Positions 24,589 through 33,688 are shown, counted from the first letter of the stretch. The stretch: 35,145 nucleotides of DNA from Rhodospirillales bacterium (GCA_014380005.1 JACMKT010000090.1:1-35145); one strand, 5' to 3'. Numbers and translations are program-made. Notes: generated by a model not told the origin, from the sequence alone.

Positions 24589-25935
24589 ATGGCTAATATT
24601 AATGCGGTCGATGCAAGTGACGACAATTTAGTCATTATCGAGTCCATGATCGACATGGTCCTGGCCGGGCGCTACCACTCGGTGCCCGAGGGCCGGTGCC
24701 CCATCACCCAGAAGATCAAGGACATGGCGCGGCAGCTTGAGGGTCAAGCCCAGGGGTTGCTCAAGCAGAACGTGGCTATGTCCATCAACGTGAACGAGGC
24801 GGTGACCCAGACCGCCACCATGATGCGTGACATCCACGAAGTGGATCGCCGCAGCCAGTCCATCGCGGCGGCGTCCGAGGAAATGGTCGCCAGCGTGGGC
24901 GAGATTGCCCGCAGCTCCAGCGAGGCCGCCACCGATGCGCGGTCCGCTCATGAGGCTGCCGTGGATGGGCAAGCGGCGGCGGATCAGGCGGTCGCCAGCA
25001 TGTCCACCATCGCCCGCGCGGTGGAAGAGGCGGTGACCAAGGTGGATGCGCTGGCTCAGGCCTCGGCCCAAATCGGCGGCATCATCAATCAGATCGAGGC
25101 CATTGCGCGTCAGACCAATCTGTTGGCCCTGAACGCCACCATCGAAGCCGCCCGCGCCGGTGAGGCCGGCAAGGGCTTCGCCGTGGTCGCCCATGAGGTC
25201 AAGGGGCTGGCCAACCAGACCGCCAAGGCCACCGTGGATATCCGCGCCCGCATCGAGCATCTGCGCGAGGAAATGGGCGCCATCGTCAAGACCATGGAGG
25301 AGGGCGCCCGCGCCGTCGAACAGGGCCAAGACGTCATCTTGTCCACCGGCGGCACCATGCGCCAAGTGGCCGATCAGGTGGCCCATGTCACCCACCGCAT
25401 GGCCGATATCGCCGCGATCCTGACCCAGCAAACCAGCGCGTCCCATGAAATCGCCGAGGGCGTGGCGGTTATCGCCGATATGTCCAGCCGCAATGTGGGC
25501 TCCATCGCGCGGGTGGCCGATGTCATGGACAATTCGTCCAAGCTGATCGCCTCGACGCTGCAGGAGATGTCCAAGCTGGAGATCGAGGACCTCACCATCC
25601 ACATAGCGAAGTCCGACCACATGATCTGGCGCAAGCGCCTGTCCGACATGCTGGTGGGCCGCGAAAGCCTGAACCCGGCGGAATTGTCCGACCACACCCA
25701 ATGCCGCCTGGGCAAGTGGTGCGCGACCCTGACCGACCCGTCGATCCTGAACCATCCCGCCTACAAGGCCATGGAGGAACCGCACCGTCTGGTCCACATG
25801 CACGGCATCGAAGCGGCCCGGCGCTATCAGAAGGGCGACATGGACGGGGCGCTGGATTGCGTCGCCAAGGCGGGCGAGGCTTCCAAGGGGGTCATGTCCG
25901 CGCTGGATGCCCTTGGCACGCGTGGGAAGTTCTAA
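24589..25935 (+). CDS. Soluble methyl-accepting chemotaxis protein with CZB domain
   Basis: This 448-residue chemoreceptor has no membrane segment. A short N-terminal region leads to a long coiled-coil signalling domain, with the conserved hairpin tip [20 protein letters not shown] (residues 169-188) that binds CheA/CheW. A C-terminal chemoreceptor zinc-binding (CZB) domain follows from about 344 ([14 protein letters not shown] at 372-377, [17 protein letters not shown]). CZB domains bind zinc through conserved His/Cys residues and sense metal or oxidants in the cytoplasm. GGAGA lies just before the start. No other chemotaxis gene is nearby, so it probably joins a cluster encoded elsewhere. 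Confidence 0.93.
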   Translation: MANINAVDASDDNLVIIESMIDMVLAGRYHSVPEGRCPITQKIKDMARQLEGQAQGLLKQNVAMSINVNEAVTQTATMMRDIHEVDRRSQSIAAASEEMVASVGEIARSSSEAATDARSAHEAAVDGQAAADQAVASMSTIARAVEEAVTKVDALAQASAQIGGIINQIEAIARQTNLLALNATIEAARAGEAGKGFAVVAHEVKGLANQTAKATVDIRARIEHLREEMGAIVKTMEEGARAVEQGQDVILSTGGTMRQVADQVAHVTHRMADIAAILTQQTSASHEIAEGVAVIADMSSRNVGSIARVADVMDNSSKLIASTLQEMSKLEIEDLTIHIAKSDHMIWRKRLSDMLVGRESLNPAELSDHTQCRLGKWCATLTDPSILNHPAYKAMEEPHRLVHMHGIEAARRYQKGDMDGALDCVAKAGEASKGVMSALDALGTRGKF

Positions 25936-25937
25936 CC

Positions 25938-25993
25938 GGAGCACATTGTGTTTGCTGTCCTCAAGCAAACACGATAAACCGGGCTGATGCTCC
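25938..25993. repeat. Nested palindromic intergenic element
   Basis: GGAGCA at 25938-25943 and TGCTCC at 25988-25993 form the outer ends. Inside is a perfect 9-bp hairpin: GTGTTTGCT (25948-25956) with AGCAAACAC (25964-25972). A further GC-rich inverted sequence (CCGCC/GGCGG) follows. There is no T-tract. It lies between the chemoreceptor and hisZ. The layout recalls dispersed alphaproteobacterial GAGC-ended palindromes. Confidence 0.65.
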
Positions 25994-26044
25994 TCCGCCG
26001 CCCCGGCGGAAGGCCGCTCTAAACACCGGGCCAGACGTCTTCGA

Positions 26045-27175
26045 ATGAACGATTTTGCCAACCGGGCGCTGCTTCCCGCGGGCCTGCGCGACATCCTTCC
26101 CCTTGATGCCGAGCATGAAGCCGGTGTCGTTGGGCGCCTGATGGCGCATTTTGCCGCCCAGGGCTATGAACGGGTGAAGCCCCCGCTGATCGAGTTCGAG
26201 GAAACCCTGCTGGCCGGCGCGGGTGCCGCCACCTCGTCCCAATCGTTCCGCGTCATGGACCCGTTGTCGCAAAAGATGATGGGCGTGCGCGCCGACATGA
26301 CTCCCCAGGTCGCCCGCATCGCGGTGACCCGGCTGGCGGGCTCCGCTCGTCCGCTGCGTCTGTCCTATGCCGGTCAGGTGCTGCGGGTGAAGGGGTCCAT
26401 GTTGCGGCCCGAGCGCCAGTTCGGCCAAGCCGGTATCGAACTGATCGGCACGGATTCCGCCGCCGCCGACGCCGAAGTGGCGGTGCTGTCGGCTGAGGCC
26501 CTGGTGGATTTGGGCGTGGCCGGCGTCTCCATCGATTTGTCGCTGCCCACTTTGGTGCCGATTCTGCTGGACGAATTGAAGCTGAACGCGGGCGAGTCCC
26601 TGCGCGGCAGCCTGGACCACAAGGATGCCGCCGCCGTGGCTGCCATGGGCGGTCCCGCCGCGCCGTTGTTGTCGGCTTTGCTGTTGTCCGTCGGTCCCGC
26701 CGACCGCGCCTTGTCCATCCTGGCCGGGCTGGATTTGCCGCCCGCCGCTGCGGCCGTGCGTGAGCGCCTGACCCAAGTGGTGGCGCTGATCCGCGAGGCG
26801 GCGCCCGATGTGGTGCTAACGGTGGACCCGGTGGAAAACCGGGGCTTCGAATATCACACCGGTATCGCCTTCACCCTGTTCGGCCGTAATCTTTCGGGTG
26901 AGCTGGGCCGGGGCGGGCGTTACCTTGCCGGCGGCATGGAGCCTGCGGCGGGTGCCACGGTGTTCATGGATTCGGTGCTGGCCGCGTTGCCGGGGTCAAA
27001 CCCGCCGCGCCGCATCTTCGTTCCCGCTGGAACGCCCAGGCCGTGGGCCCAGGCGTTGCGCGCCCAGGGTTGGGTGACGGTGGCGGGGTTGGTGCCAGTG
27101 GCCGATGATGAGGCCGAGGCGAAACGATTGGGTTGCGGCCACGTCCTCGCGGCCGATGGCGTCAAGTCTGTTTGA
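26045..27175 (+). CDS. hisZ: ATP phosphoribosyltransferase regulatory subunit HisZ
   Basis: HisZ is a catalytically inactive HisRS paralogue that binds the short form of HisG and confers histidine feedback on the first step of histidine synthesis. This 376-residue protein has class II synthetase-like motifs: LLPAGLRDILP at the start, motif 2-like LRLSYAGQVLRVK and the late GFEYHTGIAFTLF. It lacks the C-terminal anticodon-binding domain of a true HisRS. It sits 16 bases upstream of purA, an arrangement common in alphaproteobacteria. The ribosome site is weak. Confidence 0.93.
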   Translation: MNDFANRALLPAGLRDILPLDAEHEAGVVGRLMAHFAAQGYERVKPPLIEFEETLLAGAGAATSSQSFRVMDPLSQKMMGVRADMTPQVARIAVTRLAGSARPLRLSYAGQVLRVKGSMLRPERQFGQAGIELIGTDSAAADAEVAVLSAEALVDLGVAGVSIDLSLPTLVPILLDELKLNAGESLRGSLDHKDAAAVAAMGGPAAPLLSALLLSVGPADRALSILAGLDLPPAAAAVRERLTQVVALIREAAPDVVLTVDPVENRGFEYHTGIAFTLFGRNLSGELGRGGRYLAGGMEPAAGATVFMDSVLAALPGSNPPRRIFVPAGTPRPWAQALRAQGWVTVAGLVPVADDEAEAKRLGCGHVLAADGVKSV

Positions 27176-27191
27176 GTAGGGGACCTTAAGA

Positions 27192-28481
27192 ATGGCGAAT
27201 GTTGCGGTGGTCGGCGCCCAGTGGGGCGACGAAGGCAAGGGCAAGGTCGTCGATTGGCTGAGCGAGCGCGCCGACGTGGTCGTGCGCTTCCAGGGTGGCC
27301 ATAATGCCGGCCACACCCTGGTCATCAATGGCGTTGTTTACAAGCTGTCGCTGCTGCCTTCGGGCGTGGTGCGCGGCAAGCTGTCCATCATCGGCAACGG
27401 CGTGGTGGTCGATCCGTGGGCGCTGCTGTCCGAGATCGAGCGTATCCAGGGTCAGGGCGTGTCCATTACCCCCGACGTGCTCAAGATCGCCGAAAACGCC
27501 TGCCTGATCCTGCCGTTGCACGGCCATCTGGACCGCGCCCGCGAGGAAGCTTCGGGCTCGGCCAAGATCGGCACCACCGGCCGCGGCATCGGCCCGGCCT
27601 ATGAAGACCGCGTTGGCCGCCGCGCCATCCGCGTCTGCGATCTGGCCGACAATCAGATTCTGGAAGAGAAGCTGGACAAGCTGCTCAAGCACCACAACGC
27701 TCTGCTGGCCGGCCTGGGCGCCGCGCCGCTGGACGGCGAGGAAATGCTGCGCCAGATCAAGGAAGTCGCCCCCAAGATTCTGCCCTTCGCCGATGTGGTC
27801 TGGCAGCGCCTGGACGAAATCCGTCACACCCGCAAGCGCGTGCTGTTCGAAGGCGCCCAGGGCGCCATGTTGGACGTGGATCACGGCACCTATCCCTTCG
27901 TTACCTCGTCGTCGACGGTGTCGGGCAATGCCGGCACCGGATCGGGTGTCGGCCCTGGTCAGGTCGGTTATGTGCTGGGCATCTGCAAGGCCTACACCAC
28001 CCGCGTCGGCTCCGGTCCGTTCCCCACCGAGCTGGATAACGAGATCGGCAATCTTATCGGTGATCGCGGCCACGAATTCGGCACCGTCACCGGCCGCCGC
28101 CGCCGCTGCGGCTGGTTCGACGCAGTGCTGGTCCGTCAAGCCGTCAAGGTCGGCGGCATCAACGGCATCGCTTTGACCAAGCTTGACGTGCTGGACGGCT
28201 TTGACGAGCTGAAGATCTGCACCGGCTACAAGTACAAGGGCGAGATCATCCACCACCTGCCCGCCGGCCAGAACGCCCAGGCGGAAGTGGAGCCCATCTA
28301 TGAGAGCATTGAGGGCTGGAAGGATTCTACCCGTGGTTCTCGCTCGTGGAAGGATCTGCCGGCCACCGCCATCAAGTATGTGCGCCGCATCGAAGAACTG
28401 ATCGACGCCCCGGTGTCGCTGCTGTCCACCAGCCCCGAGCGCGACGACACCATCCTGGTCAACGACCCCTTCGCGTCGTAA
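27192..28481 (+). CDS. purA: Adenylosuccinate synthetase PurA
   Basis: PurA joins IMP and aspartate using GTP, the first committed step to AMP. This 429-residue enzyme starts [18 protein letters not shown], containing the GTP-binding loop. [12 protein letters not shown], the IMP-site [24 protein letters not shown] and the base-recognition TKLDVL are all present. Length matches the family. It follows hisZ closely and is probably cotranscribed with it. It is followed by a palindromic element and then by an intrinsic terminator over 100 bases downstream. Confidence 0.97.
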   Translation: MANVAVVGAQWGDEGKGKVVDWLSERADVVVRFQGGHNAGHTLVINGVVYKLSLLPSGVVRGKLSIIGNGVVVDPWALLSEIERIQGQGVSITPDVLKIAENACLILPLHGHLDRAREEASGSAKIGTTGRGIGPAYEDRVGRRAIRVCDLADNQILEEKLDKLLKHHNALLAGLGAAPLDGEEMLRQIKEVAPKILPFADVVWQRLDEIRHTRKRVLFEGAQGAMLDVDHGTYPFVTSSSTVSGNAGTGSGVGPGQVGYVLGICKAYTTRVGSGPFPTELDNEIGNLIGDRGHEFGTVTGRRRRCGWFDAVLVRQAVKVGGINGIALTKLDVLDGFDELKICTGYKYKGEIIHHLPAGQNAQAEVEPIYESIEGWKDSTRGSRSWKDLPATAIKYVRRIEELIDAPVSLLSTSPERDDTILVNDPFAS

Positions 28482-28487
28482 CCGGTT

Positions 28488-28523
28488 AGAGCGCCGAGCC
28501 TCAAATCTGAGGCACGGTGCTCT
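28488..28523. repeat. Palindromic element with AGAGC/GCTCT ends
   Basis: AGAGC at 28488-28492 pairs with GCTCT at 28519-28523, CCG with CGG, and GCCTCA with TGAGGC around an AATC loop. It forms a nearly perfect 36-base palindrome directly after the purA stop, without a T-tract. It may belong to the same class as the element at 25938. Confidence 0.65.
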
Positions 28524-28598
28524 TGCGAGCATTGAGCGAGCGGCCAAGCGGGCGGATGCCCGCGCCCGGCGAGGGCTAAACATAAAGCTAGAGCATCA

Positions 28599-28633
28599 GG
28601 CCGGACCCGAGCGATTGGGTCCGGCCTTTTGCT
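28599..28633 (+). terminator. Intrinsic terminator downstream of purA
   Basis: GGCCGGACCC (28599-28608) pairs with GGGTCCGGCC (28617-28626) around an 8-base loop, then TTTTGCTTT. An AGAGCATC just upstream echoes the palindromic element at 28488. It ends the hisZ-purA unit 117 bases after the purA stop. Confidence 0.88.
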
Positions 28634-28713
28634 TTGCCGCTTGAGCCTAGGCCCGCTGCCCCGTACAAAGGGGGCAGCGCCGAGAAGCGGCGCACTTGAG
28701 GACGGTCGCGAGA

Positions 28714-30756
28714 ATGGCGGAAGCCGCTGTGGAACAAGAGCAGGAGGTGGCAGCACCAGCCGGCCCGCCGGGCGTGCTGCGCGACCGCTTTACCATTCGC
28801 TCGAACCAGCCGCTGCCCGAATTTTCCACGCCCAACGCCGAAGCCTATGTGGCCGAGGATAAGCGCGACCCCAAGCGGCCCCTTTATGCCCTGATCTGCC
28901 GTCCCGATCTGCCGGTGCGCGTCAACGTCATGCGTGCGCTCAAGGGCATGCTGAACCCCGGCTTGGTGCAGTTGGTGGAGTGGGGGGCCATGACGTGGCC
29001 ACCCGCCGGGCGCCAATGCATGACCGTGGTGTACGAGCGCCCCATCGGCAAGCGCCTGATGGCCAGCAACCGCTCGCCCGATTGCCGCCGGGTGGACGAA
29101 TACGACATCAGCCGCAAGGTGGTGGAGCCGCTGGTGGCCGCCATCAAGGAATTGACCAACCGCGGCATCACCCACCGCTCCATCCGCGCGTCCAACCTGT
29201 TCTTCATGGATGAAGGGGGCGAGCGTATCGCGCTGGGCGATTGCGTGACCTCTCCGCCTGCCTTTGATCAGCCCTTGGCGTTCGAGACCGTCGAATCGGG
29301 CATGTCCAACAATGTGGCGCGTGGGTCCGGCACGTTCTCCGACGATTTGTATTCCCTGGGCGTCACCCTGGTCTTCCTGTATCTAGGTCGTAATCCGGTC
29401 GCCCATATGGACGACGAATCCCTGCTGAAGATGAAGATCCAGCAGGGCAGTTACTCCACTTTGGTGGGCGACGAAAGACTGCCGCTGGCCTTTATCGAGC
29501 TGCTGCGCGGTCTGCTATGCGACGACCCCGACCAGCGCTGGGACATCGAGTCTCTGGATTTGTGGCTGTCGGGCCGGCGCCTGTCGCCCTTGCAGCAGCG
29601 CCATGAAAAGCGCGCGGCGCGCGGCTTTCCGTTCAACGGCAAGGAATATCTGAACTGCCGCGAATTGGCCGCCGCCATGTCGCGCAACTGGGATTTGGCC
29701 ATTCCGCCGGTGCTGGAAGGCAAGCTGGAGCTGTGGCTGCGCCGCGCCGTCGAGGATAAGGAACGGGCCCAGGCGGTGGCCGACGTGGTGCGCATGGCGC
29801 TGAATGGCGGCGACAAGCGTGTGGTCGCCGATCTCATGCTGTGCAAGGTCCTCATCATGTTGGATCCCACGGCGCCCATTCGCTACAAGGGCTTCAACTC
29901 CATGCCCGACGGCGTGGGCTCGGCCTTGGCGGCGGTCATGGCGCAGAAGGGCGATACCAAGCTGCTGGTGGAGGTCATCCTGCGCGAGGTGCCCCGTCTG
30001 TGGTTCGAGGCGCGTAAGCAATACTTGCCCGACAATTCGCTGATGGACAGCAACTTCAAGGAATTGAAGAACTACCTGACCCAGACCGGCATGGGCTTTG
30101 GTCTGGAGCGTTGCCTGTACGAGATGAACGACGCCCTGCCGTGCCAAAGCAGTCTGCTGGGCGAGGAATACATCGTCGAATTGAAGGAGCTGCTGTCGGC
30201 TCTGAACGCCGCAGCCGCCAAGCGCACCGATTCCAAGCAATGGCCGGTGGACCGCCATGTGGCCGCCTTCATGGGCGCCCGTGCCCGTTCCGACATCGAC
30301 CGCAACCTGACCCAGCTGAGCGACCCCGAACCGTCGCGGGCGTTGATGGCGCTGCTGAACCTGTTCGCCGTGTTCCAGTACCGCCTGGGGCCGGAGCAAT
30401 TGCCCAATCTGGCCGCTTGGGTGGGCGCCTTGGCGGAACCGGCGGTGGCGGCCTTCCATTCCCGCGACAAGCGCAAGGAATTGGAAAAGGAAATCCCCAA
30501 GCTGGTCCGCAAGGGCTCGGTGGTGGAAATCTATAATTTGTTGGATAATCCCGGCGAACGCGACAAGGACCACAACGAATTCGCCTGGGCTCAGGCCCAG
30601 TATCAGGCCGCCGAGGAAGAAATCCGCCGCGTTCAGAACAACGAAGACGACCGCAGCAAGGAAGCCGTGCGTATCGGCAAGCAGACGGCGGCGGTGACCG
30701 GCATCGTCATCGCATTGCTGTCCACCACCATCACCGTCATCCTGAAGGTATGGTGA
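28714..30756 (+). CDS. Tail-anchored pseudokinase-like protein
   Basis: This 680-residue protein has an N-terminal protein-kinase-like fold (about residues 25-290) with degraded active site. The HRD motif reads HRS (154-156), so the catalytic Asp is Ser; the following Asn161 and the DFG-type Asp176 (as GDC) remain. No beta-3 Lys is evident around YALICRP. The F-helix motif SDDLYSLGVTLVFL is normal. A long alpha-helical region of unknown type follows, then a charged stretch and a single C-terminal membrane helix (AAVTGIVIALLSTTITVIL), placing the bulk in the cytoplasm. An in-frame TTG at 28696 is an alternative start. The next gene follows after 3 bases and encodes a membrane protein. Confidence 0.8.
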   Translation: MAEAAVEQEQEVAAPAGPPGVLRDRFTIRSNQPLPEFSTPNAEAYVAEDKRDPKRPLYALICRPDLPVRVNVMRALKGMLNPGLVQLVEWGAMTWPPAGRQCMTVVYERPIGKRLMASNRSPDCRRVDEYDISRKVVEPLVAAIKELTNRGITHRSIRASNLFFMDEGGERIALGDCVTSPPAFDQPLAFETVESGMSNNVARGSGTFSDDLYSLGVTLVFLYLGRNPVAHMDDESLLKMKIQQGSYSTLVGDERLPLAFIELLRGLLCDDPDQRWDIESLDLWLSGRRLSPLQQRHEKRAARGFPFNGKEYLNCRELAAAMSRNWDLAIPPVLEGKLELWLRRAVEDKERAQAVADVVRMALNGGDKRVVADLMLCKVLIMLDPTAPIRYKGFNSMPDGVGSALAAVMAQKGDTKLLVEVILREVPRLWFEARKQYLPDNSLMDSNFKELKNYLTQTGMGFGLERCLYEMNDALPCQSSLLGEEYIVELKELLSALNAAAAKRTDSKQWPVDRHVAAFMGARARSDIDRNLTQLSDPEPSRALMALLNLFAVFQYRLGPEQLPNLAAWVGALAEPAVAAFHSRDKRKELEKEIPKLVRKGSVVEIYNLLDNPGERDKDHNEFAWAQAQYQAAEEEIRRVQNNEDDRSKEAVRIGKQTAAVTGIVIALLSTTITVILKVW

Positions 30757-30759
30757 GCC

Positions 30760-31248
30760 ATGGCTAAAAAGAAATTCCAGGCGGCGCCCGTCAAGAAGGG
30801 CGGGGGTGGCGGCGGCGGTTCCGGCATGAACAAGGCCGTGGTGCTGACCATCCTGGCTGCCCTGGTGCCGTTCTCGCTGCCGACCGTGGTGCTGCTGGCC
30901 TTCACCATGCTGCCCACCATCGGCGCCTGGGCCAGCGAGCGCGGCAACAACAAATACGCTTGGCTATGCGTCGGCGGTCTGAACTTCGCCGGCGTCATCC
31001 CCTATCTGTTTACCCTGTGGTTCGGCGTGCACACCCTGGACGAGGCGTTCAACCTGTTGTCCGAGGCCAGTGTGCTGCTTTGGGCCTATGGCTCCTCGGC
31101 CATCGGCTGGCTGCTGTATACCGCCATGCCGCCCATGGTGTCGTCCTGGCTATCCTTCACCACCGACCGCCGCGTCGCCGCCCTGAAAGCGGCCCAGAAG
31201 CGGCTGGTGGAGGATTGGGGCGACCCGGTGAGCAAGAAGGGTAACTAG
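30760..31248 (+). CDS. Small membrane protein paired with the pseudokinase
   Basis: This 162-residue protein has a basic, glycine-rich N-terminus (MAKKKFQAAPVKKGGGGGGG). Three or four membrane segments follow, around residues 24-50, 66-88, 100-125 and a weaker one. The C-terminus is a charged helix. It resembles no family I recognise. Starting 3 bases after the pseudokinase stop, it is almost surely cotranscribed, and the two may form a membrane complex; this is inference. It converges on rpoH. Confidence 0.82.
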   Translation: MAKKKFQAAPVKKGGGGGGGSGMNKAVVLTILAALVPFSLPTVVLLAFTMLPTIGAWASERGNNKYAWLCVGGLNFAGVIPYLFTLWFGVHTLDEAFNLLSEASVLLWAYGSSAIGWLLYTAMPPMVSSWLSFTTDRRVAALKAAQKRLVEDWGDPVSKKGN

Positions 31249-31253
31249 AAAAA

Positions 31254-31272
31254 GGGCGCCAACCCGGCGCCC
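31254..31272 (-). terminator. Intrinsic terminator of rpoH
   Basis: Read on the reverse strand, GGGCGCC, loop GGGTT, GGCGCCC is followed by TTTTT. It lies 28 bases after the rpoH stop. On the forward strand the tail is CTTCC, so it should work mainly for rpoH and only weakly for the converging membrane-protein gene. Confidence 0.8.
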
Positions 31273-31300
31273 CTTCCTCCCTGACCGGTTTTGTTGGGCT

Positions 31301-32185
31301 TCAGACGTGGCCCAAGGCCTCGATGGCGGAGTTCTTCATGGACTTCTGCAGTTTCTCGAAGGCGCGCACCTCGATCTGGCGCACCCGCTCGCGGCTGATG
31401 CCGTATTGCTGGGACAGGTCTTCCAGGGTCACCGGATTGTCCTTCAGCCGGCGCTGGGTCAGGATGTGGCGCTCGCGTTCGTTCAGCGAGGTCAAGGCCG
31501 AGGTCAGCATCTTGCGGCGGCGGCCCAATTCCTCGCGTTCCGCCAGTTCGGTTTCCTGATCGTCGCGGTCGTCCACCAGCCAATCCTGCCATTCGCCTTC
31601 ACCATCGGCCCGCACCGGGGCGTTCAGGCTGTGGTCGGGACTGGACAGGCGGCGGTTCATGCTGACCACGTCGGTCTCGGCCACGTCCAGCGCTTCGGCG
31701 ATGGCGCGCACGTTCTCGGGGCTGAGGTCGCCCTCTTCGATGGCCTGCATCTGGCCCTTCAGCTTGCGCAGGTTGAAGAACAGTTTCTTCTGGGCGGCGG
31801 TGGTGCCCATCTTCACCAGCGACCAGGAATGCAGGATGTACTCCTGGATGGCGGCGCGAATCCACCACATGGCATAGGTGGCAAGGCGGAAGCCGCGGTC
31901 GGGGTCGAACCGCTTGACCGCCTGCATCATGCCCACATTGCCTTCAGAGATCAGTTCGCCCATGGGCAGGCCGTAGCCGCGATAGCCCATGGCGATCTTG
32001 GCGACCAGTCGCAGATGGCTGGTGACCAGCTTGTTGGCCGCGTCATAGTCGCCCTGCTCGCGATAGTTCTTCGCCAGGATGTATTCTTCTTCCGGCGGCA
32101 GCATGGGGAATTTGCGGATTTCTTGCAGATAGCGCGAGAGGTTGCCCTCGGGCGCCAGGGATAGGCTGGGAGATATGGCCGTCAT
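31301..32185 (-). CDS. rpoH: Heat shock sigma factor RpoH (sigma-32)
   Basis: RpoH directs RNA polymerase to heat-shock promoters. This 294-residue sigma-70 family factor has region 2 (LRLVAKIAMGYRGYGLPMGELISEG and the -10-reading FRLATYAMWWIRAAIQEYI). QKKLFFNLRKLK is the RpoH box that distinguishes sigma-32 from other sigmas. Region 4 ends in the helix-turn-helix SQQYGISRERVRQIEVRAFEKL. AGGAG lies 7 bases before the ATG. It follows rluD on the same strand with a 148-base gap containing its own promoter candidate and a hairpin. A paralogue elsewhere is possible, as many alphaproteobacteria have two. Confidence 0.95.
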   Translation of the reverse strand: MTAISPSLSLAPEGNLSRYLQEIRKFPMLPPEEEYILAKNYREQGDYDAANKLVTSHLRLVAKIAMGYRGYGLPMGELISEGNVGMMQAVKRFDPDRGFRLATYAMWWIRAAIQEYILHSWSLVKMGTTAAQKKLFFNLRKLKGQMQAIEEGDLSPENVRAIAEALDVAETDVVSMNRRLSSPDHSLNAPVRADGEGEWQDWLVDDRDDQETELAEREELGRRRKMLTSALTSLNERERHILTQRRLKDNPVTLEDLSQQYGISRERVRQIEVRAFEKLQKSMKNSAIEALGHV

Positions 32186-32235
32186 CTCTCATTCTCCTCT
32201 CTCTTGCGCGACCGGTTGACCCTTCCGCGCTCAGC

Positions 32236-32263
32236 CGCCCCTCGAAAGAGTTTCAAGGGGGCG
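32236..32263 (-). other. Hairpin in the rpoH leader
   Basis: GCCCCTCGAAA and TTTCAAGGGGGC (forward-strand reading) pair with one bulge and one mismatch around a GAG loop, 51-78 bases before the rpoH start. There is no T-tract on the rpoH strand, so it is probably a 5' leader structure rather than an rluD terminator. Confidence 0.45.
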
Positions 32264-32291
32264 ACTGGGAATCATTATCACATAATCCTAG

Positions 32292-32320
32292 ATAAAAGAA
32301 TGCCACAGCCGTATGGTCAA
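32292..32320 (-). promoter_or_regulatory. Candidate rpoH promoter
   Basis: On the reverse strand TTGACC (complement of 32315-32320) and TTTTAT (complement of 32292-32297) are exactly 17 bases apart. The predicted transcript has a leader of about 100 bases that includes the hairpin at 32236-32263. The -35 match is good, the -10 fair. Confidence 0.5.
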
Positions 32321-32333
32321 GTATAGAAGGCTT

Positions 32334-33314
32334 TTAAAGTGGCTCTAAAAATTTAAGTAATGTGCTGATATCATTCGGAATAGTGCTTTCGAAGCGAATC
32401 GCCTCACCGGTCCCGGGATGGGTAAAGCCGAGTAGGTAGGCGTGAAGGGCTTGGCGTGGAAACTCGGCCAGGATTTGCCGGCCGGGGTCTGGTATATGCT
32501 TCAACCGGGCGGCACGCGAGCGACCGTAAGTCTGATCCCCCACAAGAGGATGGCCGATGGAGGTCATGTGGACGCGGATCTGATGGGTGCGCCCGGTGGA
32601 CAGGCGGCATTCCACCAAGCTGACAGTCCCCCCGGCGAATGGCCTGATCAGGCGGTAATTGGTGTGCGCATGTTTGCCGCCATGGCTGACCACCGCCATC
32701 TTCTTGCGGTCCTGAGGCGACCGCCCGATCAGCCCCCTGATTTCGCCGCGCGGCGGGGTCGGGACGCCCCACACGACCGCCTGATAGGCCCGCTCCAGGG
32801 TGTGGGCGGCGAATTGCTCGCATAGGGAATGGTGGGCGCGGTCGGTTTTGGCCACCACCAGCAGGCCGCTGGTGTCCTTGTCGATGCGGTGGACGATGCC
32901 GGGCCGCCGCACCCCGCCGATGCCCGACAGGGACTCGCCGCAATGGGCCAGCAGGGCGTTGACCAGGGTTTGGTCAGGGCTGCCGGGGGCAGGGTGGACC
33001 ACCATGCCCGCCGGCTTGTCGATGACGATCAGCTCGTCATCCTCATAGACCACCACCAGGGCGATCTCCTGGGCTTCCGGTTCGGCGGGCAGGTCGGGGG
33101 GCACCACCACGGTAAAGGCTTGGCCGGCTTTGACCTTGACCGAGGCGTCGGCTATGGTCGCACCCGCCGAGACCACTTGACCTTGCTCGATCAATGCCTT
33201 GATGCGCGTGCGTGAAAATTCCGGCAGGCGCGCAGACAGCCATTTGTCCAATCGGGTGCCCGATTCCTCGGGGTTGACGGGGGCGGGGTCAAAATTCGTG
33301 GAGGCGGAGGACAT
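32334..33314 (-). CDS. rluD: 23S rRNA pseudouridine synthase RluD-type
   Basis: RluD makes pseudouridines in helix 69 of 23S rRNA. This 326-residue protein has an N-terminal S4 RNA-binding domain (TRLDKWLSARLPEFSRTRIK). The catalytic domain carries HRIDKDTSGLLVVAKT; the Asp in RIDKDT is the nucleophile. C-terminal motifs LSTGRTHQIRVHM and HPLVGDQTYG also fit. RluA/C/D family members are hard to tell apart by eye; RluD is preferred on domain layout and on its place next to rpoH, common in alphaproteobacteria. It diverges from the small gene at 33359. Confidence 0.9.
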   Translation of the reverse strand: MSSASTNFDPAPVNPEESGTRLDKWLSARLPEFSRTRIKALIEQGQVVSAGATIADASVKVKAGQAFTVVVPPDLPAEPEAQEIALVVVYEDDELIVIDKPAGMVVHPAPGSPDQTLVNALLAHCGESLSGIGGVRRPGIVHRIDKDTSGLLVVAKTDRAHHSLCEQFAAHTLERAYQAVVWGVPTPPRGEIRGLIGRSPQDRKKMAVVSHGGKHAHTNYRLIRPFAGGTVSLVECRLSTGRTHQIRVHMTSIGHPLVGDQTYGRSRAARLKHIPDPGRQILAEFPRQALHAYLLGFTHPGTGEAIRFESTIPNDISTLLKFLEPL

Positions 33315-33358
33315 TAATGATTCTCGACGGTTTCTCTAGCGGGATTGAAGTGTAAGCC

Positions 33359-33688
33359 ATGAAAGCTATCAAGGCCCTGGTTGTGTTCATGGGCATTTTG
33401 CTGGTCGTCGGTTTGGGCCTGATCGGTTACGGCGTCGCTACCAGAACCGGCAAACCCGAAACCGCCGCCAAGCCCCATGCGGTGGCCACCGGCGCCGCTG
33501 CCGAGTTTGGTGTCGTCACCATCCCCGTGCCCGCCGGCGCCCGCCTGGACCAGACCCTGGTGGTCGGGGAAAAGGTAGTGCTGCGCGTCACCGGCGGTGG
33601 CGCCGAACGCCTGATCGTCCTTGACCCGGCGGACGGTCGTATCACCGGCAGCTTCGTGCTGTCGCCAGAAAATACTAAAGGGCGCTAA
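33359..33688 (+). CDS. Small membrane-anchored protein (DUF6476-like)
   Basis: This 109-residue protein has one N-terminal membrane helix (residues 5-27, ALVVFMGILLVVGLGLIGYGV). A short linker leads to a periplasmic beta-rich domain ending with LIVLDPADGRITGSFVL. The arrangement upstream of and divergent from rluD, and the LDPADGR motif, recall the DUF6476 family seen in alphaproteobacteria. Function is unknown. It starts 44 bases from the rluD start and ends 4 bases before the JAMM gene. Confidence 0.75.
   Translation: MKAIKALVVFMGILLVVGLGLIGYGVATRTGKPETAAKPHAVATGAAAEFGVVTIPVPAGARLDQTLVVGEKVVLRVTGGGAERLIVLDPADGRITGSFVLSPENTKGR

Noticed and set aside
24628-26094. A 488-codon reverse-strand frame opposite the chemoreceptor
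   Set aside because: Shadow of the coiled-coil coding sequence, with no domain and no ribosome site.
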